DNA from: Lepidonotus clava
Taxonomy: Eukaryota; Annelida; Polychaeta; Phyllodocida; Polynoidae
DNA length: 64,000 nt
Direction of reading: 5' to 3'
NCBI GenBank assembly: GCA_936440205.1
Contig: OW387147.1
Span: forward strand, 1,426,001-1,490,000
Shown: piece after piece, positions 49,201-58,317 of the stretch
Layout of the letters: every line of letters begins with the position of its first letter
Numbering within the stretch: position 1 is the stretch's first letter
Position numbers and translations under genes: made by a program
Notes under the pieces: generated by a model
Told to the model about the DNA's origin: nothing
What the model saw: the letters and a program-made list of their open reading frames with translations, nothing else
Databases searched by the model: none

Positions 49201-50336
49201 ATCATTTTCATCCGATTCTTGGGAATCTTCCATCGTACCATAATAGTCTTGCGTATCATCACCTGACTCCTCATCGGCTTCCATGGGTACCGCCTCTTCA
49301 ACAGGCTGATTGCGACCCACAGGCTGACTGTCTGCTTCTCCCAGATTCCCGACTTCAGCCTGCCGCTGATTAGCAGCTGCAGCTTCCGCCCGAATACCAG
49401 CTCCAACCTGGATACCAACCTGGATACCACCTTCAGCCCGAATACCCGCTTCAACCTGCATACCACCTTCAGCCTCAATACCCGCTTCAGCCTGGTTACC
49501 TGCCTCAGCCTGAAAACCTGCTTCAGCCTGGTTACCTGCCTCAGCCTGAAGACCTGCTTCAGCCTGGTTACCTGCCTCAGCCTGAAAACCTGCTTCAGCC
49601 TGGTTACCTGCCTCAGCCTGAAAACCTGCTTCAGCCTGGTTAGCTGCCTCAGCCTGAAAACCTGCTTCAGCCTGGTTAACTGCCTCAGCCTGAAAACCTG
49701 CTTCAGCCTGGTTACCTGCCTCAGCCTCAAAACCTGCTTCAGCCTGGTTACCTGCCTCAGCCTGAATATCTGCAGCTTCGGCCTCAAGACCCACTTCTGC
49801 CTGATTGCCAGCGTGTTGAGGTAAACCAAATTGGGGTGGTTCTGCAAGACACATGTATAAGAATAAATTAAATGTACAGTAGGGTTGCAGAGTACAGACT
49901 ATCCCACCCAATGTTGTTTCTCTGACTCAAACGTTATGATAGAAAGATGCATGGAGGGATACATATATATAACGTCCATTGTTTAAGTCATTCATTATTT
50001 GAACAATTGTTTAATTGTTAAGAAATGATTTAGGCTGCCGATAATTTTCCAAACACTAACTGATCACTAAGATTATAGGAGGTATTTGAAAATAATATCT
50101 ATGCGCGCAAGCTAGCTAGGAAGGTTTTGAAGGATATCGATTTCAGGTGCAAGTGCCTGTATCCTAGTTATACTATTTATCTGGTACTCACCATGCTCCA
50201 TACGATGCTTCCTGTTATATGTACTCTTTGAAACTGGACGTTTACATGTGTCGCACCATCGGTTTCGGCTAGTGTCCATATTTCTTCTGGTTTCTGCCTG
50301 GTCACTGGTCAGACCCTTGAAACACCATGAGGCCAT
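46250..50336 (-). CDS. CACTA/tnp2-class (Plavaka-like) transposase, element II
   Basis: Exon 1 (50336-50192) encodes a Cys/His finger, CDTCKRP-x10-H-x3-H. Exon 2 starts at 49841 and opens with about eight 12-residue repeats (QAEAGNQAEAGF), an acidic stretch (EADEESGDDTQDYYGTMED), and then the transposase core: LFFLLQWQIHTFTSD, CPNCYTL, DIYDGSVWKDF, MNIDWFQPFSRKASMSVGG, LPRNERYRLENVILYG, KLALLNVAADLPAGRKTCGF and MGCSKC. Further exons are about 48090-47901 (PYFNPIK), 47730-47693 (FLSIDVMHNVLL, the DxMH motif of tnp2) and 47541-46250 (NIKSNAGMWAAKEWKNWV, TPNMHLHLHL, STWLFSFERYNGYLGD). The length, near 1,200 residues, suits CACTA transposases of fungi and animals, which cut and paste DNA through a DDE active site. 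TATA at about 50405-50414. Nearly whole, about one break. Confidence 0.8.
49395..49800 (-). repeat. 36-bp coding minisatellite in the transposase N-terminus
   Basis: About eight units of 36 bases, each encoding QAEAGNQAEAGF or a close variant, followed by degenerate GIEAEGGMQVEAG units. All three minus-strand frames stay largely open because the unit is a multiple of three. The region links the N-terminal finger and the catalytic core, and is the least conserved part between the two transposases. Confidence 0.8.
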
Positions 50337-50629
50337 GGCGAACTTGAGTTAGACAGCAGCACTTGAGGGCGATGAACCTTCCCCAATTGCGACCACGACC
50401 CAAGTATTTATATATGGTACAGACCGACGCCTATGGTCCCACCAGCTGAAAGCCGCGAATTGCCGCGACATGCCACAGCCCCGACCCAGGGGTAGCTGCA
50501 CTCGAGCTCCTAACCTCAGACACCCGTGTGAAATTAAAGCCGAGAACAGCTGCCACAGTATTACCAGGAGATTACTGTAGCCTCCAGCCTGGCCGTCACG
50601 GTAGCGCGTTGTCGTGATTTGTCGGGCGC

Positions 50630-50806
50630 GTGAAGTTTCTTCAGCTTCCGAAACGCATCGTCCGCCGTCAGGACTGGTGAGGGCATGACACCTGCCATTA
50701 AAACCTAGGGTCTACCCATTAAAGGGCGGTGAAGTTTCCTCAGCTTCCGAAACGCATCGTCCGCCGTCAGGTCGACTGGTGATAGGATTTCATCTGCCTT
50801 GAAAAC
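50630..50806. repeat. direct repeat in the transposase/TM1 divergent promoter
   Basis: Two units about 99 bases apart (50630-50705 and 50729-50806) share GTGAAGTTTC-TCAGCTTCCG, AAACGCATCGTCCGCCGTCA and GACTGGTGA. They lie between the TATA box of the transposase (about 50410) and that of TM1 (50865-50870), a natural place for shared regulatory or transposase-binding sites. Confidence 0.6.
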
Positions 50807-50900
50807 CGAGCTCGAAGGTCAAACCTTAAGCTTTCTGCTACTACTTAGGGCCAGCTTATTTCGTTATATAATGCATTTGGTGTATGGCTACGTAAATATC

Positions 50901-51999
50901 ATGAGTGTCAAAATCATGAGTGCCACCCTTGGTGAGAATCTTCTTAATTACTTTGGTTCTACAAGTGATACGAGTCGATGGCCGACTTTCCAAATTATTC
51001 AAAATAGGTAAAACATATGTATTCATTCTGGTGGTCCCCCTACCTGATTAATTAATATGGCCAGTTTTCTGAATTCTAGGGTGTGGCCATATGGCAGTTA
51101 TAGTTTATTCTGTCTGTTTGAATTGCCTGGCCATGGTAATTTGGAAGGAAGGTGTTTCTTCAAAGTTGAGATGACAACCTTCATGTTCTCTTCTTTCTTT
51201 TTTTTCAATATTAGCTGCCGCGTACTTGGTTCTTGTATCATGCGTGGAATTTGTTCGAGCTGCCAGTGGCGGATACTGGCCTAGGGTCGTTCACAATAAG
51301 CCTGGAGTAACCCGTACCCGGTTGGTCAACCTCACTGCTCCAATTACTGGTCACCCTCCACCAAAACACGATGCGATGACCGGCCTCACCTTTCATGACA
51401 CCCTGCAAGCCTTGTTGGACCAGGACCATACCGTAACTGACACTGGATCTGAAGCCAACCCAGGAGACGAAAACATTAAAGAATTCCCAACTGTGGTACT
51501 TCTCTCTTCGTACACTCTTCTTGTTATCCTCGCCGTAGCCATAATTATTAGCATATTGTTTGTTTGCTCCGGAATTACTCGCATCTTCGCAGACGCTCGT
51601 TTTCGTGTATACTTGCTTGTCTCGGGCAATCACAGTGTATGGCTTAAAATAGGCACGTTCCCTGGACATTTCGACGATTATATCTTTCAAACAGACGATC
51701 CTATCACACTGACTAAAGCCGAAAATATATCCCTAGGCGCACGATACACATTTAACTGTGTCATCCAAATGACCGACTGCTATACCGGCACATCGACACG
51801 ACTGCCCACACATTTAAAGGTTAATAAACTGAAGGACATCATGTTGACAAGATTGATGACTAAGGACATTATACGCTACCAGTTGGTTACCATGGGTATA
51901 GGCATAGGAGAGCCTGTTCTTTTGGGGAAATACCGGCCCGGTGAGCTTGCAATTAGTACTTCTACTTCAGTCGACTTAAGCCGTGTTGACCTTGATTAA
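50901..51999 (+). CDS. TM1: type I membrane protein, element II
   Basis: Exon 1 (50901-50931, donor GTGAGA) encodes MSVKIMSATL and exon 2 (51215-51999) continues AAYLVLVSCVEFVRAASGG. The junction makes a textbook signal peptide, which supports the start and the splice. The ectodomain (about 90 residues) has an N-glycosylation site (NLT). The membrane segment is about VVLLSSYTLLVILAVAIIIS, and the cytoplasmic domain has FRVYLLVSG-x4-W-x4-GTFPGHFDDYIF, LPTHLKVNK and MLTRLMTKDIIRYQLV. TATA at 50865-50870 and AATAAA near 52107. The frame is whole. It is divergent from the transposase, as in element I. I do not recognise the family; it has no similarity I can see to a known viral matrix or fusion protein. 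Confidence 0.75.
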
Positions 52000-52009
52000 G
52001 TCTTGTGTG

Positions 52010-53320
52010 AAAAATGTTGTATTTTTGTGTGTTTACCACCAATATGCTGCCGAACGTGCGTGCAATCGATACAAGTGTTATGGTCATAAATTGAATTTGT
52101 AGCTAAATAAAATTTGGGTTTTGGAAAGAGCAGTATGACGCTGACAAGAGCGCTTTTATTCTGGCTCGGGATAGGGTCAACCCCTTATGTAATCTGTGAG
52201 ACAGGCCCCTTAGTTAGGGGCCTGAGGCTAAACTAGGTCTGCAACCTAAACTAGTAGTGGAATTAAATGTGGTTAACGCCATAATCTGGCTATCGGGCTC
52301 CAACCGAAATTATGGCTATAGCTAATTAAGCGATCGTCCCTTAATAAATCTCGACACCTAAATCGACTTGTTCGTTTTTTAAATTATTAATTTTGCAATG
52401 ACACAGAAGCTCCAAGTTACCAATACATAACTCCAGGAGAACTCCCACTTTAAAGGGTTACAATATGCAGGAGGTTTTTTTATTCTCTCACAGAAAGAAT
52501 ATAGGTCACCGTGTGATACAAATCCTAGAAAGTATTTCGGGTTCATCAGGAGACTATATGGTCACGTGTAAATAGGTCCTACTGGCAGAGATGTATTTGA
52601 TCATAATAAAATTTCTGAAAAATTACTTTTGCAACTTACTGCATGAAATCTAACTAAAAAAGACCCACTAGAAAAGAAGTAACAGTTCTTAAAACCGGCT
52701 TCATGTCAACATTATTTTTTGATGACTGCGAAATAAGTACGAAGAGATGATTGATGTCGCATCATTTTAAAAATCTTATATCGAGCTTATGTTTGTTGAA
52801 AATACAGTTTTTATGAGTGATTTATGCTATTATTGATAACAGGTGTCATTCCATTGCTCTTCTAATGGTAGAGACCTTGTACCATAAAACTCATCAAAAA
52901 AGTGTTGTATTGTAATCGATTTCAAGTTCGTGGTCTATCTTTAAGAAATAGCACATTCAGGTTTTCAACAAAATGACACCTCATTATAGTTAAATGCGTT
53001 TCGTATTCGTAAATAAAAAGTATTCATAAATTTAAGATTCACTAATTAGAAGGACCTGGATAACGCGTACGGTTTTAGACTAATGTAAGGCGAGTTTTAG
53101 GCAACCAACATATCTATATAAATACTTCCCTGCTTATCGAGCATGCCGCAATGAAAACAAGAAGCGCAAAGTTCTTTGATAAAAGTTTATAAAACGACTA
53201 TACAATTTAAGAAAGTACAAAGACCTAACATACAGCGTGACACAGACTATACAATTAAACGTAGTGTAAAGATAACATAAAGATGATAAACATAAACATC
53301 ACATAACATAGAGCATTAAA
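52010..53320. other. gene-free stretch between TM1 and Y
   Basis: About 1.3 kb of AT-rich DNA that separates the convergent 3' ends of TM1 (plus) and Y (minus). I see no gene or paired repeat. Confidence 0.45.
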
Positions 53321-53339
53321 CAGACCCTTTAGAAATAAG

Positions 53340-56300
53340 TTAGATTGGCTGTGCATCGGCGATACCCGACCGATACGCGGGCTTCACCGCCCAGTCTGGG
53401 GTGTTGGGAGGAGGCTGTTGGCGTTTTTGATCAGGGTCGGGGACTTCTTTCCGCTTCTTTGCCAATCTAGCGCCCCGCTGACGGCTGCTAGTTGATTTAA
53501 ACTTAATGTCGTCCAGGTGGGCTTTGTAGCCCCTCAGCTCGTCGCTCTCCCACACGAGCGGTTTGACGAGGCGGTGGTATCTCTCGGTGGTCTTCCCATC
53601 TTTGTTGACCGGAAAATAAAGTCCGCGCTCCTCGTCGCTCGTGTAGTCGTGGGTGAGGAGGCGCCTCACAGAACTCTTCCGAGTTTCGTCCCATGTCGTG
53701 ACGAGTCTTTCCAAACCCACTATCCGTCTTTTGAGCTTCTGCAAAGTTAGAAAGACACTTTTTTATTTTAATACAGTTACGACATACTTGGTCAAGAACA
53801 TCAAATAAACACAAACAAGTTTGTCAATATTTCAGTTGCTTTAATTTAAAAGCTGGTCACTGCAGTTAATTTCAAAAGCGTTGCTCTATCCTTGGTCTCT
53901 ATAACATACAGGCACTTTTTCTTAATTGTGTCATATCCATTCTAATGGTATGTCAAGATTATTGTCCAAGGAAGCAAATAAGGTTACAGTGCTCTATATA
54001 AATTTCATAATGTAAAAAAATGATAATTGTTTTCCAAGTTTCATTGTTACAACCGTAAGGCACACCCGGAGGGGGGGGGGGGCACTCACTGTTTGAAGGT
54101 AGATACTTTTTTTGAATACGTATAGATCAAGTCTGACAGCCCCCCTTTTCAGGCCTCCAAAAAGGCATTTGTTGACAATTTTAGTGGCCATTATTTGATT
54201 TTGGTACTAAAAAATTGATTAAGAAGCATTATGAAGTGACGTGGTTGAATGACATAAAATAAACTGTTGATATAATATAATGGACAATACATTATTGAAA
54301 GCTCCCCATGATCATTTCACAGCCCCCTGTTTTAAGCCAAATTGGCGATTCACAGCTACAGCCCCCGGTATAGTTCCGACCGCAGTTCGTACGTATACCC
54401 TTTTTTGAACCGAGTGGGTCCCCGGGAAGTCACACCCCCTATACCATAGACATTACTCTTTCTCCTCGGCTTTGCACTTTTCCTGAAATTTTTTTTTACC
54501 GGAATATGTTTGAAAAGTGTAGAATTTCGGCCTGCCTGAATCGAACTACGTCAACAATGTTGAGAACAATAGACGAAGTCTGTAACAAAAATTTATTTAC
54601 CTCGTTGACGTGGTGACGGATGATAGACTTTTCGTTGGTGTCCTTGATGTTCTCGTTCCGGATGTTGCTGGCCCTGCTTTGGAGGGTCTTGAAGTAGGTG
54701 TTGGCAGCAGCTAGAAAAAGAGGAAGGACATGAAGTATGCTTAAAACTAGAGCCATTAAGTAGACAAAGGCAATATAAAGGCAATAAAGCAAGGGAATAC
54801 ATGTTAAAAATGCAAAGTGAGGTCAACATATTATTCAGGAATTAAAACCATCATTACACCGGTATTATATTTCTTTGTCCAGATAATCGAACTAAAGTTT
54901 TTTTCAGATGACTGGGAGGATAACTTAATTTATAAAAGTAACAATTTCCAATGTAAGTGGAGCCTATTTAGACACTAAAAACAGATTTCCAGCATTTCAA
55001 GCATCTTAAATTTTGTGTTAATTGAAGGATCAAAACTTTGGAATCATGGACATTAGATGCATGAAATGTACAGCTGCAGGTTAGTTAACAAAGAAACTTG
55101 CTACCTATGGGACTTACCTAACACCTCTTCTCTGGGGGTATCTGGCCCCACGCACACGTTGTCAACAATGGCCTTGATGATCGCAACGTTCTTTTGGTGT
55201 TTGATCCCCGCCCTGAATGTTGGAATATATTTATATTGTTCAATTCATCGGCATCACGTCAAGTGCTCTATGACTCTATTAACATGAGAACGGCAAAACA
55301 TATATTCAGCTGCAGCTTCTGGTGTTCAGGAACACATTACCCATTGCTTACTTATAAACAATATTATTGTCTGTACTATTCATGTTGTTATGACGTAATC
55401 AACTTACCCACGGTTCAGGTTGAATCCCCAATCAGGCTCACCTCTCCTGGCCTTGTAGGCAGAACGAATGAGTGCCTACAAACAATATAACAAGCCAAGA
55501 ATTAATAGTGGACTTCTAACTAAATGTCAGTGTACGAAATCATTACGGATTTTCGTTGTTTTCCGGGATGTTCCCTGGCGCGGCAAAAGAGAAGAACATC
55601 AGGGCTATACTAGGAATGAGATGATTTCTAAACAAACCGAGAACTATATTAAACGGTAACGTTTTCAAGATGACATTATTAGTTAATTATAAGCTGTAAA
55701 AACAAACTTTAGAACTTACACATATATCTTTGCGTGGGTGCAGTTTGGGTCGTTTGGCAGCTGGCTTCGCTTGGTTCACGAGCAGCTCCACCTGGGCCTT
55801 TGCCGCAGCCGCTTCAGCCTCCGCCCTTCGGCACTTGTTCTCCAGCTGCTCCATCCTGGCCAGCAAATCGGCCATGGACGGTTCAGCTGTAGACGTGGAA
55901 GGGCCGGACGGGGACGAGTTTTCGGACGTGGAGAGCCCAGGCGTGATCGACCTTTGGGACGTCGTTGACGTGAACGACGCTTGAGATGTCAAGGGCCCAG
56001 CCGTGAACGACCTTTGGGACGTCGTCGACGTGAACGACGCTTGAGATGTCAAGGGCCCGGGCGTGGACGACTTTTGGGACGAGGTCGACGTGAACGACGT
56101 TTGAGACGTCAAGGGCCCGGGCGTGGACGATGTTTTGGATGTGGAGGTGGGGAACCATGGATGGGTTTGAGACGTGGAGGGCGTCATTCCCCAGGGCGTG
56201 GATCCGGAGGGCGTGGAGGGCGTGGAGGGCGTGGAGGGCGTGGAGGGCGTGGAGGGCGTGGACGAGGATGCGGATGCAGTACCGCCTTGGGAACCACCAA

Positions 56301-56571
56301 GGCTAAGGTCCACGTCGTTGAGGGTGGATCCTTCGTCCACGAACAGGGAGTCATGATGAGACAGATCCTGAGAGAGATCCTGAAACACATCCTGAGACAC
56401 ATCCTGAGGCGGATCCTGAGACAAATCCATCATCAGGGTACCTACGCCTGCTGATGAATCATGATCTGTTATTTGCGCGCAACCCGATTTTGGGCTGCTG
56501 GTCAACATCCTGCATGAGCTCGTAGACGGGTTTGACAGGACAGAGTCACTATAGTCAGTTGATCCGTTCAT
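53340..56571 (-). CDS. Y gene: Ser/Thr/Pro-rich, coiled-coil protein, element II
   Basis: Five exons with consistent phases: 56571-55720, 55475-55408, 55212-55118, 54710-54601 and 53738-53340, giving about 500 residues. Residues 1-95 are acidic with SQDxSQD repeats. Residues 95-205 are Ser/Thr/Pro repeats (STPSTPSTPS, then SQASFTSTTSQRS units). Residues 220-270 form an Ala/Glu/Lys coiled coil (ADLLARMEQLENKCRRAEAEA) followed by a Lys/Arg cluster. The remaining exons hold a basic helical domain (ANTYFKTLQSRASN), then HDYTSDEERG and PLVWESDELRGYKAHLDD. A minus-strand TATAAATA lies at about 56617-56624. The frame looks whole. The protein is not recognised. Its charge pattern and partner position suggest a DNA-binding accessory protein like TnpA of plant CACTA elements, but that is inference. 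Confidence 0.65.
54065..54428. mobile_element. R1-family MITE in a Y intron
   Basis: Left end CCCGGAGGGGGGGGGGGGCA, right end CCCCGGGA with inner blocks GAAGGTAGATAC and GTATACCC arranged as inverse copies. It lies within the last intron of the Y gene. Same family as 11529-11978. Confidence 0.6.
55935..56262 (-). repeat. coding repeats in the Y gene
   Basis: Six perfect copies of the 9-mer GGAGGGCGT (56205-56262) encode STP repeats, and about three copies of a 66-base unit (55935-56140) encode TSQ-FTSTTSQRS-TPGPL. Both are in frame and keep the minus-strand frame open. Confidence 0.75.
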
Positions 56572-57227
56572 GGTGGCAGCAAGTTTTCAAGTGATCTATA
56601 GCCATATGCCACGCCGTATTTATACATTCCCGGCTGGCCCCCCTGTGGACACATGATCTGGCGAAAGCGATCTTTTATCGATGAAGCAAGACTTTGAACA
56701 TAAGTTACGTGGTAGACGTGACGGGGTGTAGACGGGGTAAGAGAGACTTTTACCATAAGTTACGTGCTAGCCGTGACGGGGAGTACATGGGGTATCAGTG
56801 ACACCCTGACCGCCGCCCCTTGTGAGGCCTGTTACGTGTCAAGAAGTGTTAAAACTTCCCCGCGGGCCGCGTGCCGCGGTACTCCTGTGAGGGACCTGAC
56901 ACAGAAGCTAGTTGACATGCGCCGCCTCAGATGGCCAACAGCTGGACGCGGTCATCATAGACGCGTGTCCTGGTGTCAAACGCGACAGAAGTCATTTCAG
57001 ATGAACCCCCTGTCGATCGACTCTCTGAAGAAAATAGCGGCCTATTAGACGTGCTTCGTGCTACCCAGTGTAAAAACTTGTGAAGCCCCCGACTAGAAGA
57101 AGTCGTTTTAGTTATACCTTACGTAGCGTTTAAGTTGTCGACCGAGGGTTAACTTTTCGCTAAAGACTAGACGAAGCCCTTACAGTATACGTACCTGGGG
57201 GGTTGTGAGGTCGTGGGGGGTGGGGGG

Positions 57228-57233
57228 TATAAG
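57228..57233 (+). promoter_or_regulatory. TATA box of TM2, element II
   Basis: TATAAG lies 41 bases before the ATG at 57274, after a G-rich run. The opposite-strand TATAAATA of the Y gene lies about 600 bases away, so the pair is served by one divergent promoter region. Confidence 0.55.
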
Positions 57234-57273
57234 TATGTGCCTGTACTAGACACTGGTTCAGAACAGCCACTTG

Positions 57274-57885
57274 ATGGCCATGGACATCGAGCGACTGTTA
57301 AACGCAAGTCTGCGTCTTCGTCTTGTTCGGGAGGAAAGGCCAGTGGTGAGACCTAGTCATCTCCAACCCGCGGACCAATCCGACCATCAGTGGCTGCTTC
57401 TGTTGTTAGTGATATACCTGGGGTGGAAATTTATTGGTATCTTCTCGAAATTGGCAGCAGGCTGTCGCTCGTTGGCCCAGGGTGAACGTCGGAGGGCTAC
57501 AGTGCAGTGCTGTCTGAGGATCTACTGCCGATGGGAAACGCTCCTATTTTCACTGGCTCCCATTCCCGCCGAAATGGATGCCGTAGGAAGTGCTGCCTGC
57601 CCACGAATGATCATCCAAAGACCGAGCATCCTGTCCAAGGCCCTGACCGTCGCCTGGTCGGGCCCACTCACGGTCCATCTGAATGGCAGTGACGAACCCT
57701 TGACATTGGAACTCCCGCAAGAAGTCAAGATTCCTCGTACGGAGCGCGTGCGCCTGAACAAATTTTCCAGGCACAGACTTTGTAGAGCGAGCGTTTGCCT
57801 GACAAACAACAGGAACAACATGGCCCAAGAACTACTCCCAGCCGAAAAACTGGGCTGCATGCCTGACGTAGACTCTTGGGTGTGA
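57274..57885 (+). CDS. TM2: small membrane protein, element II
   Basis: 203 residues from ATG 57274 (MAMDIERLLNASL). A short N-terminal segment with one N-glycosylation site is followed by one membrane segment (QWLLLLLVIYLGWKFIGIF). The inside-facing domain of about 120 residues has CLRIYCRWETLLFSLAPIPA, TVHLNGSDEPLTLELP and QEVKIPRTERVRLNKFSRH. The pattern LP-x2-[VL]-K-[IV] followed by L-[KR]-[FL] and a basic end aligns well with LPTHLKVNK...LTRLMTKDIIR of TM1, and FSLAPIPAEMDAV with KIGTFPGHFDDYI. TM1 and TM2 are therefore likely paralogues, with different outer parts. There is no obvious signal peptide. A TATA box precedes and AATAAA lies at about 58068. Whole frame. Function unknown. Confidence 0.65.
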   Translation: MAMDIERLLNASLRLRLVREERPVVRPSHLQPADQSDHQWLLLLLVIYLGWKFIGIFSKLAAGCRSLAQGERRRATVQCCLRIYCRWETLLFSLAPIPAEMDAVGSAACPRMIIQRPSILSKALTVAWSGPLTVHLNGSDEPLTLELPQEVKIPRTERVRLNKFSRHRLCRASVCLTNNRNNMAQELLPAEKLGCMPDVDSWV

Positions 57886-58317
57886 TGAACAGTTATATAT
57901 AAGTGTACGATATGTTTGAAGTATATATGGGAAAATGTTAATTGTGAAATGTTCACGAAGCTTTCGAGTTACATATGTACATTAGTGTATGTTCAGTAAA
58001 TACAATTATGGGAAAATAAGCGAAACGTTGACACGTGGACATCCTAAAACCTTTTCCGCATGCATAACAATAAAACATTTTGATATCATGAACGCGTGTA
58101 GTCTTATGTGGCTGTGACTAAATGGGAATTCATGAGGGCGACAATGAATTCGGAACTGGTCCTTAACGAATTTTGATAATGGGAAATCAATTGCTGCTGT
58201 GTGACGAAATTATGAGGGCGAGTATTCTTGACAACAAAAATCGAACATGAATGAGAACTGATAACTTTTGAGCTGCAATAAAAGGAAGAGTTAATAGCTA
58301 ATGTATATATAACCAAC

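Noticed and set aside
49149-49847. 232-codon minus-strand open frame rich in RLRQVTRLKQVF
   Set aside because: It is a shadow of the transposase frame. The 36-bp repeat is a multiple of three, so a wrong frame stays open. It has no homologue in the other transposase.
55981-56454. plus-strand Gly/Arg-rich open frames over the Y gene
   Set aside because: They are antisense to the Ser/Thr/Pro repeats of Y. Only the minus frame fits the splice sites and the related gene at 28 kb.
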